Source: Mangifera indica
Lineage: Eukaryota; Streptophyta; Magnoliopsida; Sapindales; Anacardiaceae
Reading direction: 5' to 3'
NCBI RefSeq assembly: GCF_011075055.1
Contig: NC_058145.1
Coordinates: 446,887 to 510,886, forward strand
DNA length: 64,000 nucleotides
The translations under genes and the position numbers were made by a program. The notes below the pieces were generated by a model. The model was given only the letters and a program-made list of their open reading frames with translations. It had not been told where the DNA came from and searched no databases. Below are positions 48,529 through 61,600 of the stretch, in pieces; position 1 is the stretch's first letter, and the number at the start of each line of letters is the position of its first letter.

Positions 48529-50244
48529 AATATAAAATATATATTATTCATATATTATTATGTTTCTTAGTTTTGGCTTTGAACCAAACAAAATTTATTA
48601 ACATTGGGTAGAAATTTGATTTTTTGAAACTTAAAAAACAAAAATTTGTCATTTCTTCAAATCTTGGATGAGAAATAATCATTAATGATGCAACACGATT
48701 CAACTGGTTCAACCTCGCTCAAGTCAATTTGGTTTGGGCTCCTTGAGGGACAAAATAATAGATGGCACAAACATCGGTCAAGTGGATTAATGACGTCAAT
48801 ATGACATAATTAAAATTTAATACAAGTAATAAACGCTTTTAGCACAATAGAACTTGTGTCTTATCACAAACCTGAAACCAAGGTTAAATTCTTACCTTCA
48901 TTCTCAAAGGTTTTTATTAAGTAAATGAATGATGATGATATCAACATGACGATTGAACCGTTCTGAGTAAGATCTCTAATCAAGATTAAACAAGAATAAA
49001 ATTATGTAGATAAATAAATATTGCTAACTTATTTGCACAAATTAAGATTATAGTTTATGATTAAGTGATGTGCTTACTTATTTTTTCTCTTATTTTAAAA
49101 TTACTTAATCTAATGTTTTACAATAGGCTATATGAATAAGTTTGTATAATTTATTTACACATTTAATATTACTTTTAATACAAACCTAATTTAATTCAAT
49201 TGCCCTTTTTCATGCTCTATGAATCTTAGTAAATTTAAAATGATAACAATACACGCAAGGTGAGTTAGGTAGAAAGTCCCCATCATTTATTATAACTAAA
49301 ATATATATAGGGTGGCAAGCAAGGAGGAAGGATAATATAAAATATGATTAGCGCAAATTCGAACTAAAATAAGTTTGAACAAGGTTTAGCTTGAAATTGA
49401 CTCAAAATCGATGAATTGAGGTTCAAACTTGTCTTAAAAATGAATTAACTTTGAATTTAATCTGAACTGAGCTAAACTTGAATGTTTAGGTCAGTTTAAA
49501 CTCAATATTTTTTTATGAAAATGGATCCAATTCTTGCATTCAAAGTGCACTTGTTCGATTCAAGCTTGAACAACTTAAATCTAATCTAACCCTAAATGTG
49601 ATTGCTTCATAAAAAGTATCTAAAATTTTCAAAAAAACAGCAAAATTGAAGGACATAATAAATATGAATAATTATATATCTATATGATTAAATAATTTTA
49701 AATTAAAAATAAAATAATACTCAATTATATGATATCATGATAGTAATTGTTTATACCTATATTTATAATCATTATTAGTGTAAATAGTAGTGCACTTTCA
49801 CTTACGAGTATTAAAAAAATTATCTCATCGAATCGAAAAATAGACTATTTAAAAAATTAACTCAGATATCAATTTAAGAATATCACAAAACTGAAATTTC
49901 AGTATGGTTACCAGTTTGCCTATTTTTTAAAACTAGCTTATCAAACCAAATCAGTTTTCAAAAAATAATAAAGCGCCAAACTATGTTTTGTTGAAAAGTA
50001 GGTGAACCTATGAAATTCCCATTTATGATTTTCTTTTTGTAATTGGTTAGCTTAAAAATAATGTCAAACCCATTGGGTTATCCACACCCCTAGTTTACTT
50101 GTCAGAAAGAAGATCCAAAGAATCAGGCATTATATTTGCTTGTTTTAATATACTATCGTTCTTGAAAGCCCTGCCTCTTGCCTCCGAGGTGTACATGGAA
50201 TTGAAAAATTCTATTCATTCATGAAAGTCAATTAGCTGGTTTAG

Positions 50245-50253
50245 TATTTATAG
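50245..50253 (+). promoter_or_regulatory. Possible TATA box of the dioxygenase gene
   Basis: TATTTATAG lies only about 40-48 bp upstream of the ATG at 50293. The spacing allows a very short leader, so this assignment is tentative. Confidence 0.35.
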
Positions 50254-50292
50254 GCACCTTTTGGAGTCACTTGGTCATAATACTTCATATCA

Positions 50293-53200
50293 ATGGCTCC
50301 AAGTTTCAACGACTGTGAATCGCTCTTCAACTTCGTTGTTAAAAGCGGCAATGGCGTGAAAGGCATGGTGGACATGGGGCTATCAGAGGTACCAGATCCC
50401 TACATTCAACCACCACAAGAGCGAATCGACAAGCAAACTGCACGCCTACACGCTCTGCCGCCCATCGACTTGGCCAAGCTTGACGGGGCTCAGCACGAGC
50501 AAGCGGTGGAAGAAATTACCCGAGCTGCTAGCACTCTTGGGTTCTTCCAAGTGGTGAACCATGGCGTGCCCGTTGAGTTGCTGGAGTCGCTTAAGGAAGC
50601 TGCTCACGCTTTCTTCGGCCAGTCGCCGGAAAAGAAGGCTGTTTATTGCAAAGGCGTGAGTCCGACCCCGTTGGTGAAATATGGAACGAGCTTTGTGCCT
50701 GAGAAGGAGAAAGCATTGGAATGGAAAGACTATGTTAGTATGATTTATACTAGTGACGCTGAAGCCCTTCAACAGTGGCCTCAAGAATGCCAGTAAGATC
50801 TCTACTTCACAGTTTTTACTGCAAATTTTGCCGGTTTCTTAATATGGTTTCCTATTAGAGTAATTACATTGCCCACCCAAGTTTTGGCCTGAAAACCTTC
50901 TCCAGCAGTGATGACATAAATAACATATTTTCATCCAAAATCAAATTTGGTTTAAAAAACTAACACTGTATTGGCAAAATAGTAATTTTACTATCTATAA
51001 ATTTTAAAAAATTAAAAAAAAAACTTTTCACATATCAAATTGAGAAATTTCATTTATGACAATTAGACCTATTTACGAGTTTGAAAATATACAATTTAAT
51101 GTTTGCAAAAATTTGAAAACCCTTGCCATCAACCAGAATTTCACCTCATAATCAATCCATTGTCTTCACCACCTACAACAACATGACCATTTTCTCTTCC
51201 ACCTCACAAGAAGTTGGCCAAGAAGTCGACATCATCAAATTTTGTCAATGAATTGATGATGCCACCAATTCAAGATGAAATCTGGTTCGTATGGTCAAAT
51301 TTTGTCAACAATGATAGGATTTAAGGTTTAAATGATGGAACGGGGTTTTGTGTAAATTGGATATCTATATGATTTTTTTTTAATTTTGTTAATTTTGAGA
51401 AAATATAATAATTTTGAAAACAATTTATTAGAGATAACATAATAATTTAACTTTTTAATACTGTCTTAGGTTATTTTTCAGTCAACAGAGCTTTATTTTG
51501 GATTAAAAATATTATTTATGTTATTAAGGGGTAGAAAAGGTTTTTGAACCAAACTATGGGTGGGACAAGCAATTTACTCTTTCTTATGTATCTCTCTTAT
51601 TTTTGCAAGGGAAGTTGCACTCGAGTACTTAAGAACATCAATCAAGATGGTGAGAAAACTACTTGAAGTTTTGTTTCAGAATCTTGGAGTGACTCTTGAA
51701 GACTCCAAAATCGATGCTCTAATTGGGACCAAGATGGTGAACATGAACTATTATCCTGCATGCCCTAATCCAGAGCTTACTGTTGGTGTGGGACGGCACT
51801 CAGATCTTGGCATCCTTACTGTTCTTCTTCAAGATGGAATCGGTGGTTTATATGTAAAAGTAGAAGAAGATGTTGATTCAGGGAGAAAAGGCCAATGGGT
51901 TGAGATTCCGCCAGTACCCGGTGCTTTAGTTATCAATGTTGGCGACTCTTTACAGGTAGATTATAATTTCGATCTGAGCGTCAAAATATATATAATTCTT
52001 TTTCTACCTCAAAATTTTAAAATTTTAACATTTGAAAGAATTTATATTTAGGTCAAAAAGATCGTATTTCACCCCCAAGATTAGTCTTTTATAGAGTTTC
52101 TAACTATTAACTTTAAAAAACTTAAATACACATTAATCTGTTAATTTTAAGATAACAATATTAGAGTGACAAATCACGCGACCGAGATCTGAGCATCGTG
52201 GTCGAGATCCCCACTCTTCAAGCATCAAACGAATCAAAAAATGGTCACCTTTCCTTTTTCTTCGGCCATCGACAAAAGATGGGTGGGGAAAGCCGACTTT
52301 TGGTTGTCAAAGAATCCCCCATAAAATATTCCAAATCTTAAGGGGAATTTATCACTTTTCAAATTTTAGATAGGGAGTTGAAAAGAAAAATTATTAGATT
52401 TTTAAATTTAGAGGAGAAATATGATAAATTTTTAGTTTTTTAAAATAATTTTGCTAAATGACGATTTTACTTCTAACTATAATAACAAAAATTAAAAGGT
52501 GAGTAAGTGTTTGAGTTTTTTAAAGTTAATCGATAAAAATTTGGGAAAAGACTAATCTTTGGGTGGAAATAAGTCATTTAGCCTATATAGTATTGGTGTT
52601 GCCTCGTTGGACACTTAGAAAGTTAATTTTAAGTTGCAAGGTATGACATTGTATTTGCAAATGACATTGTTGATATTGTCTCGATTTGTAGATAGTAAGT
52701 TACTTAACATTGTGAGGTATTATTTATTTTAACCTTTATTAATCTTATAGTTTTGCCTTTATAAAATGCCTCTTGAAGAAAAGGGAGACATTGGTTTTAT
52801 AATGACTCAAGAGAGATGGCAGTGGACTGAACCGGGTCTAAGGCCGGCATAGTAGTAGATCTTATTGGTCGAGTCAGCCCATGAAAAGTATAAGACTCAT
52901 GACTCGATTCTATATAGAGTTGGGCTAAAGTATTGGGCTGAGCCCAACAGCACCAGGCCAGCCTAGAAATTAAAAGAAATTATTTTTCAAATTAATTTGA
53001 ACTGATGGCATTGAATATAAATTCCATAAAAATGAATGCCTATGCAAATTAAATTCTCTTTCGAATCCAATTCAAATTATTTCAAAAACCTTGAACTTCT
53101 CATGGGAGTCTTTAATTGTACCGTCCTTTTTAGCCCAGACGTGACCGTCTTTCCTAAAATCTCTTAAACTTTTGCTTGTCATTGTCAATTATAAAGATTG

Positions 53201-54363
53201 CACCGCCTGAAAATAGAAGTAAATGCAAATCAACCAACCAGCAAATATACGTAAACATTTGACTCTAAAATGAAACAATACTTGTCGGCCTTTCTTGTCA
53301 TTCAGATATACGTAAATCAAGGCTTTCATGTTTTGCAAATATTTCAGCTGCTTTAAACCATCGGAGTTGAGCCTGTTCCCGTATTTCTTCAGCAGCTGTA
53401 TAATTTCAATCAATCAACATCATTTTAACTAACAAAACAATTGAAATCTTCTCAACTGTGGAGCTCGTTTGTTATTAAGAACACTTAGTCCAACAGGAAC
53501 GCCTATAGCTGGAAGCTCCATAACAGAGGGGTTAAGATGAAGAGAAATGAGATAGAAGTTGCAGAAAACAACGTACTTTCTTTCCCTTTTTTTATTTAAA
53601 TATATAGCAACAGTTATGGGCCGGCCGCCCTTACAGCCCATGGGCAGGCCCTGAATGCTACAGTATGGGCCGGGTCTTATTGTGCGTGCTTTTTTGTTGT
53701 ACTTTGGGCCAACCGACTTATTTAACACCTCTACTCAAAACTTAGAAAACCGAAGAATTTGAAGAGAGCATTAAATAGTTGATATTATCCTTTAAAACAA
53801 TATCATTGTTAATGTTGTCTTAATATACACATGACAGATTACTTAAAGTCGTGAAGTATTGTCTATCTTAATCTTTGTTGGTTTCACAGTATATCTCTTA
53901 AAAAACATCTCACGAGAGAGAGAGAGGTGATCTATAGATTTATATTAACCTAAAATCTTAGTTTCTATTCAATGTGTGATTTTTGTCATCACCATATAAC
54001 TTCATATATGTGTGTAAGGAACTCATGGCAATTTTTGTTTCAATTATCTCAGGTTGACTTAAGTTGTAAGTTGATTTATAAGATGATTAACAAAGTGTCG
54101 TGCATGGTTTTCAGATAATAAGCAATGGCAGGTACAAAAGTGCTGAGCATAGAGTAGGCACCACAAGCACCAATTCAAGAGTGTCAATCCCAATCTTCAC
54201 AATGCCCAAACCAACAGAGAAGATCGGGCCGCTGCCTCACCTTGTGGAGCAAGAGGGGACTTGTTTTAAAGAGCTTCTGTTCCAGGATTACATGAACAAC
54301 TTCTTCAGCAATGCTCATGATGGGAAGAAGTCTCTTGAATTTGCACTTGCCACCTCCCTCTAG
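50293..54363 (+). CDS. 2-oxoglutarate/Fe(II)-dependent dioxygenase (DOXC class, F6'H-like)
   Basis: Three exons (50293-50792, 51610-51955, 54115-54363) give 364 residues. The DIOX_N region (about 55-165) has [12 protein letters not shown] and [12 protein letters not shown]. The jelly-roll core has [20 protein letters not shown] with iron ligands H230 and D232. The third ligand is H294 (SAEHRVG) and the 2-oxoglutarate clamp R304-x-S306. All catalytic residues are present, and length and introns fit the family. The N-terminus ([17 protein letters not shown]) and C-terminus ([10 protein letters not shown]) resemble feruloyl-CoA 6'-hydroxylase and scopoletin 8-hydroxylase relatives, enzymes of coumarin synthesis. 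The substrate cannot be read from sequence, so I leave it open. Introns 1 and 2 each carry a Mutator-like inverted-repeat insertion. Confidence 0.92.
50858..51579. mobile_element. Mutator-like inverted-repeat element in dioxygenase intron 1
   Basis: The left end GAGTAATTACATTGCCCACC and the right end GGGTGGGACAAGCAATTTACTC are imperfect inverted repeats. They share the CCCACCCAAG..TTTGG block with the GGCCAAA family. A degenerate target duplication (TTTCCTAT / TTTCTTAT) may flank it. It fills most of the 817-bp intron 1 and has no coding frame. Confidence 0.5.
52051..52579. mobile_element. Mutator-like inverted-repeat element in dioxygenase intron 2
   Basis: The left terminal AGGTCAAAAAGATCGTATTT with CCAAGATTAGTCTTTT is matched in inverse by AAAAGACTAATCTTTGGGTG and AATAAGTCATTTAGCCT on the right. 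AACTTTAAAAAACTTAAA also pairs across the element. It is older and more diverged than copies 1-3. No clean target duplication is visible. Confidence 0.5.
52580..54114. other. Rest of dioxygenase intron 2
   Basis: It includes GGGCC-rich segments at about 52830-52970 and 53615-53690, of the hAT-terminal kind, and AT-rich sequence. Minus-strand open frames at 53189-53413 and 53429-53728 are less AT-rich than the flanks but match nothing I know. I treat them as unproven. Confidence 0.4.
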
Positions 54364-55669
54364 CTAATTCCATTTATATGATCAATCAACCATGCATGCA
54401 TGTCCAAGAAGTTTCATTTCTCTATCTCTATCTCATAATATAAAAACCCTAAATAAACGAAGAGCAATGTTGCATTGTATACATTCAATACGAGTATCCA
54501 ATTAGGTATCTAAATAATATGTTATCATATGATTGAATATTATTTTATAATTCAAAATCATTCAATTATATGATAACACATTATTTAATTATCTAATTAA
54601 ATATTTAAAACTAAATATCGGTTAGCTCTTGTTTTTGCATGGTTCATATTTAAGGTTTCCTGTCTTAAATTTGAAATTATAAACAACTTTATAATTTTGG
54701 TATTAGAACTTGCTATCTACTATTTTGGGTTGAAGTGAAGTTAATTTGTTTAAAGAAGGCAATTTTAACTTTATACTCCTACCCTACCAAAATTGTAACC
54801 AGAACTCCGTTGACGTAGTTTTTAAAATACAGGCTGATCACCTTAAAAATATTATATATTTTTTCAAAAAAATTTTTACTTCATCAAAAAAAAAAAATAT
54901 ATATATATATATATAAAATTAGTATTACATATATAAATAATGTATATAATTTTATATAGTGATATATTATTATATAATTAAATATTTTTAAATTAGAAAT
55001 AAAATAATATTTAATTATATGATAATAAATTATTATTTATATATAAAATTATGTATATTTTTTATGTATATAATTTTTTTTATATATATAAAGAGAAAGA
55101 GAGCCCTACAAAACAAACTCTATATAGAATCTATAGTAATTGAATTGTGTATTATATTATGTATTAAATATAATATAATATCATTTTTTAAAAATAAAAT
55201 AATAAAAAATATAATTAATATATTATTATTTAAAAAAATATTATAAATATTTTAAAAAATTAAAATTTTTTTATATATATCTGTATTATATTACTATTTT
55301 TATTAAAAATATATTAATTTATATCGATAATATAATATATATTATTATATTATATTATATATTTATTATATTATATTAATTATGATATCATAAAATATGC
55401 ATCATTCTTTAATTACACCTTTGGATACTGATATCTGTAACAAAATCTAAGCAAGTGGGGTTGGTGAACGCAACTGTACATTGAGGAAAAAAAAACCCAT
55501 TTAGCCACGTGCCCAACAGGTCATTTGATGTACTAATACAATGCTCATAAAACCTCCGTCTTTGTCCTAATAACGCAGCTCCCACTGTCATTTTCCGAGT
55601 TTCTTTGAAAAAAATTAATTACGGAACATATTGATAAACACTTATATTATTTATTTGTTGAATTGAACC
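54364..55669. other. Dioxygenase 3' UTR and AT-rich spacer before ABA3
   Basis: The dioxygenase 3' UTR probably extends to about 54470, with AATAAA near 54451. A foldback MITE follows (54465-54620). About 54840-55400 is extremely AT-rich, with AT dinucleotide tracts and MITE-like words. About 55400-55669 is the ABA3 promoter and leader. Confidence 0.5.
54465..54620. mobile_element. Foldback MITE just downstream of the dioxygenase gene
   Basis: AATAATATGTTATCATATGA on the left and ATATGATAACACATTATTTA on the right are inverted repeats around TATTTTATAATTCAAAATCA. AATTAGGTATCT pairs with the TTATCTAATT arm. It is about 155 bp and noncoding. It may overlap the 3' UTR of the dioxygenase. Confidence 0.55.
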
Positions 55670-58600
55670 ATGGATTCTGGAGATAAAGAAGAGTTTTTGA
55701 TAGAGTTTGGTGCAGATTATGGGTACCCAAATGGCCCAAAATCAATTGACGAAATCAGAGCCACTGAATTCAAGCGATTGGAAAATGGTCAGCTTCGTTA
55801 TTTTTCTTTACTTCTCTCTCAACCTTGAATCTGTTTAGACCTCAAAATATGATATTTCTTTGGTTGTTTAGGGAAATATAAAAGTTGATATAATGAATCA
55901 AGAATATATTTTGTTACAAGTTTTGAGTTGAGTTGAGTTTGTAATTCCGGAAAATTGGAAACTTTAGCTTTTGGATTATTTGTTTCTCCTTTTTTTTTTT
56001 TTTTAAATTCGTGGAAAGTATTGAGTTCATTTGAAGCAATCTCTGGTGTTCATTTCGGTGGAGAATTAAATGTTTGTCTTTTTAAAATCTTTCTGAGATT
56101 GTTTTGTTTTGGATTGGCATTTGTAGGTAGTATTTACTTGGATCATGCTGGGGCAACTTTATACTCTGAATTGCAAATGGAAGCAATCTTCAAAGATCTT
56201 TCTACTAATGTTTATGGAAATCCCCGTATCCTGTTTTCACAAAGTATTGTTGTTGTTTATGATGTTGAAATTTTATAGAAGTTAGTTAAATCTTAATTGT
56301 AGTTTTAGTTTTATGTAAATCTTTCTTTAGGTGAGTTCTAGTTTTGCCTTCGGATGCTCAAAACAAAAGGATATTTTGAATTTGTTTTCAAATGGGTCTA
56401 AGATGCATATAATTCTGATATGCGGAAACAAGAATGCTGGGTGCAGATGAAAAGCACTTGACATATGGCATATGAAAAGTAATGCTGATAAGTTTCAATA
56501 AAGTAGTTGTTATTTAAGCGGGTTAAAGGACTATAACATTGACTCACCTCAATAAACTTGATAGGGGGTAGGCCTTCCTAAAAGTGAACCTACAGCTGGC
56601 TTATAGTTCGTTTTATTTTCTGCAATTGCGTATCCTTAATTCAAGTTTAGATAGTCAAAGTGAATTTAGTACAAAAACTTGTGACATTGTGAGGGAAGCA
56701 CGCCAACAGGTACTATATGCTCTAAGCAAGATTTTTTTTATCTCATTTTATTTGATTCAATAATCCATTTTAATTTGGTTGATTCTGTTTGTTTATTTTA
56801 ATGTAATTTTGGGTTTGTAAATTTGTATATATTTGTACAAAGATGATGCTTATATATATGAAGTGATAAATGTAAACATACAGAGATTAACCCTTATGTA
56901 TTGTGCTCTTTAGTGTCTGCAAATATCAATAGAGGTGTTATTTTTTTCTGTTCGTACTTTTGGAGGGATGTATATTTTTTTTTTCTTTGTGAACACAGGT
57001 CCTTGATTATTGCAATGCCTCTCCAAAGGACTACAAATGCATATTTACTTCTGGGGCAACGGCAGCTTTGAAGCTGATTGGAGAGGCTTTTCCATGGAGC
57101 CAAAACAGCTGTTTTATGTACACAATGGCGAATCATAATAGTGTACTTGGGATCAGAGAGTATCCTGCCCTTCATTATTATGGTTATAACTTATCTAACA
57201 TTAAATGGATGAAAAAACTTTATGTTATCACAATGAAAAAACATTGTTTTTCATCATATAGGCAGTAGCATGGAGCTAGGAGATTTCAACTTCTTTTTAT
57301 GCGCAGGAGTCTGAATCTCTATTCATGTCTATTCTTAACAATATTTAGATACACTCTTAGTCATGGGGCTGCTGCCTTTGCAATAGATATTGAAGAGACT
57401 GTGGACCATGACAGATTATCTGGAAGACTGGAGACTTCTATGAATGTGTCTCTGCATCCAATGCAAAGGAGAAACAAAGCTGAGTTTGTCAAAATAGAGC
57501 CTCCAGGTTAGTTAAAATTGGGAAATGACAACTAATCTTCCTTGAAGATCATGAGAAGACCTGGGCTTTATCCTCATTCTATATACTTTTTGACAAGAGA
57601 TTTTGTTTCTAATGGGTCTTAAATGATTTGTAATTTCTGTAATGTTCATAATTTGTGATCAGCCAATATTACCTGAATATGTTTTATTTCTTTACATTTG
57701 CTAATTACTTCTTAAGGCCAGTAAGATATCCAGCTTGTTTCAAGCTTGCATGGTTACTGATTTTGAAACTGAAATGAGTTTTGTATACAACCTTGAGGGT
57801 TGTTTGAAATCTTCTTTAGACCCTATAGGTGCTGTGTTGAAGTAAATCATAAAATATGTTAGGCATTGTGCATGGGATAACCACTTCTGACATTTTTCTA
57901 GATTTTCATGTATAATCTAAAGGAGAAAAAAAAAAAAAAAAAGGATTTAGATTTATTTTTTCGAGGGAGAAACATGAGCTTATATAACAAATACTGTATT
58001 GATTCTTCTGTGAGAGAGTAAGGCCAGACTTGTCTTTTGAGCAATGATTTTTCCTTGAGACTTCATCATAGTGTTAAAACTTTTGCTCCATCATATTGCA
58101 GGTAATGCACATAATTTATTTGCCTTTCCCTCGGAGTGCAATTTCTCAGGTTCAAGGTTCACCCTTGATTTGGTGAATGTTATGAAGAAGAACCCAACAA
58201 AAATATTGGGAAACTCTCCTTTTAGCCAGTACGTGAAATATACCATGGCATTTAGTTGTTAGGTCTTTGTTTTACATTTTGCCCTGGATGTTTTGTTCTA
58301 GTCTCGGCTGGTTGATTTCAGATTAACTAAATCTGACTTTGGGTCAGGAGTGGCTACTATAGAAAACAAGAAGAGCCAGTTAACACAGACTTGAAGAAAT
58401 TTCTGAGTTGTCATATTCTTATGGGATGTGATTATGAACTTATTATTGTTGTTTATTTACTTCATCAGTTCATTGAGCATGCTGATACTTTGTGTCTCCT
58501 TCAGCTGATATTTGATTATAATTGATCCAGTGTGTCGCACTTTTGTTATGTCCAGGGGGCATTGGATGGTCTTGATTGATGCTGCTAAAGGGTGTGTCAC

Positions 58601-61600
58601 ACAACCACCAGATGTATCAAAGTTTCCTGCAGATTTTGTTGTCATGTCTTTCTACAAGGTAGACCTGTATACATTTAAGGAAAAAATGAATAACAATCAA
58701 AAGGTATTAATTGTTTTCCTTTGTATTGTTTTGTCAAGATATTTGGTTATCCAACTGGACTTGGCGCTCTCATTATACGAAATGGTAAGCAATAAATTCT
58801 GGTGAAAAGTTCTGATTTCCAAATTATTAGGAACTGTTCTAGACATAATGTACTTTATCTAAATGTTGGTGCTTATGTATTTAGGTGTTCAAAGTCAATT
58901 TTATTATTAGCTACATTAGTGTCTACATAGTTATCTTATGTTCAACTTAAATATACATTTTTTATCAATTGGTTTCTCCATCCAAGAAATGTTTTTACAA
59001 GTTGAATTGTATTTATAATAGTTTGATCTATTGTTAAGATATTGTCCGCTTTAGACTAACAAATCCTTTACAGTCAATGTGTTTGGTTTCACCTTTCAAT
59101 ATCTATTTTTACAAGTTGCACAGAATCACGTTTCCATCCCAAGCAATGTGGGATTTCACATTCACTCTATTGCATCTAGTTTTGCCAGCCTTGATACATG
59201 GTTAAAATATTGTTTGCGTTAGACAATAGACATACATTTCATCAAGGTCAATGTGTTTGGTTTATCCTTCCAAGATTTGTTTTTGCAAGTTGAACAATTT
59301 TACCTATCCTTCCAAAGCAATATGCACTGGTACATTGCTTAAGAAGGAAAGGTGAAACTATTTAAATAGCCTATGAACCCCTATACTATTAAGAGATATT
59401 TTGGGTTACAAAATCTAAAAGCAAAACCATGATAGACTATGTGTCCAAATAGATAATATTGTAGCAATAATTCGGTTGTTACAGATGCTATCAGAGCCAA
59501 TCCCAACTAGAGAAATTTTGATGATCTGTTTCATCACTAAGGATTTGTAGTTAGGCTGGTTCAAAGCTTCTAGACCACATTTCTTACCCTCGTTGGCCTC
59601 CTATGATCTATTTAGTCACTTGGGATTTGCAATAAGGCTGGATCTTAGCCCTTGGATGGTCAGCGAGGGCATTGGTTGAATAGGAGGGCAGATGTAGCAT
59701 CCCATTACTTGACCTTGCTGACTGTCTGTGAACCTTTATAATATCTGTACTGGTAAAACAAAACTGTGATGGATTGTGTGTTCAAAGCAAACAATATTTT
59801 AGTATTAAATGAATCAACTATTTTCGCTTTGTCTCTCTTCACTATTTTTTCTCTCCCCTGCAAATTGCCATTATATACGTAGAATATAGAGATACGTAAA
59901 GTTCATATAAGTCAGTGACCAAAAATTTTTTTCATTGATATCTTACCCCATTATTATGATCTGCAGGTGCTGCAAAGTTACTAAAGAAGACCTACTTTAG
60001 TGGAGGTGTGTGATTGGATGTCTTCTTTGTACATAATACATGATGTAATTGGTACCTTCCATTAACCATAAAAATCTTTCCAGGCACAGTTGCTGCCTCG
60101 ATTGCTGACATCGATTTTGTTAAAAGGAGACAAGGTGTAGAGGAGCTGTTTGAGGATGGCACCACATCATTCTTGAGCATAGCATCTATCCGCCATGGGT
60201 TCAATCTTATAAATTCTTTGACCGTATCTGCAATATGCAGGTATCCAAAACTTCTATGCCATGACAATTTGCACGTTATTGTAAAATTTTTGGTTTAGAT
60301 TTGTGTGCACTCCTAAACCTTGTTTTACTTTTTTGTCTTACAGGCATACTAGATCACTTGCCATGTATGTGAGGAAGACGCTCTTGCATTTGAGGCATGA
60401 CAACGGAGCTTCTATCTGCATAATTTATGGAAGTCTGTCTTCAAAGGTTAGTTCTGTATCTAAAGCAGTTTATTAGATGATTATTTCCAAGATTTCTGCA
60501 CATTATGCCAATGTTTATTTTAACTATGGCAATTACAAAGGAAAAAATTATTAAGAATTGCCTTATTATTTAAAACCCTTCTAGACTTTGTTTTATGTGA
60601 TGCCTTTTTTTTTTTAATTTTTGGTATGTGTGGTTTTCAGCATGATGTTGTAAACCATTTGGCTTTTTTTTTTTTTTTTAAATTTCCTTTTTATTGGTGG
60701 ATGGCATATTGGTTGTAGTTTGTGTCAACTGGAGTGGATCTTGGTATCTCATAAAGTTCCATTTATTCTTCCAAATTCATGTCTTCCAAAGTATCTTCTT
60801 ACTTAAAGTTCTCATGCTTTATTTATGTTTTATGGACTTTTAGAACCCCTTTCCAAGAGTATTTGTTCAGTTATTTGTGTTAGTATATTCAAGTGTTCCG
60901 TGCTTGCCAAGTTTTTTGTGTTTCTATTTACTTTCTACTAGCTATATTTATTGTCTGTAAAAAATTATTAGTATGGCTTGTGTGGCTATGGATGAGTTGA
61001 GAAATGTTGCATTTCATTTTGTTGCCAGCGGGTTTTTGGGTAATAGAACTTCTGTTTTTTTCCCTATATTCTAGGTTTGTTCTCATGAGCCAGGTCCCAT
61101 TGTAACATTCAACTTGAAGAGGCCGGATGGCTCTTGGTTTGGCTGCCGTGAAGTTGAAAAGTTGGCTTCTCTATCTGGAATTCAGTTACGGGTAAATTTT
61201 GGAAATGCTATTAAACATAGATAACTCTTTAATTTTGTTCATATGGTTAAATCAATCTTATGTCAAAAGTCGTCTGTCCATTTTTTTTAACAGTGCATTC
61301 TTTATTACTTGGCTCATGCCAAATTATTTGAAGAAGACAAGAAAAAGGTCAATGTATTTGCATAATATAAATTTGCAAAATGGAGCTTATATTTAAGTAC
61401 TTTCATATAAACTTGGACTTAACAATGTTAGGTAAGCTTCTGAAATAATTCCCATATGCACAAAGTTGATTTGCAATATTTCTATTTACGAAGTTATTTC
61501 TGAACTCAAAAGTCTAATGCTAGTGTAACAAAGTTTGCATACTTGCTAAGACGGATTGATAAACAGACACCACTCTTTGAAACAGGTTTCTGACATGACT

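Larger units (their letters stand above)
47258..50240. other. AT-rich intergenic DNA between divergent LBD4 and dioxygenase genes
   Basis: It holds an (AT)n microsatellite at about 48188-48240 and a well-formed foldback MITE at 48362-48528. A partial GGCCAAA-type terminus lies at about 48580-48690. Dispersed TTGAACTTG-type repeats lie at about 47560-47720 and 49360-49600, and a further MITE fragment near 49640-49760. No gene is supported. Confidence 0.5.

Noticed and set aside
53189..53728. Minus-strand frames in dioxygenase intron 2, considered as a captured gene fragment (a CAMTA-like match was considered)
   Set aside because: Resemblance was limited to a few residues in a different frame and did not hold over any domain.
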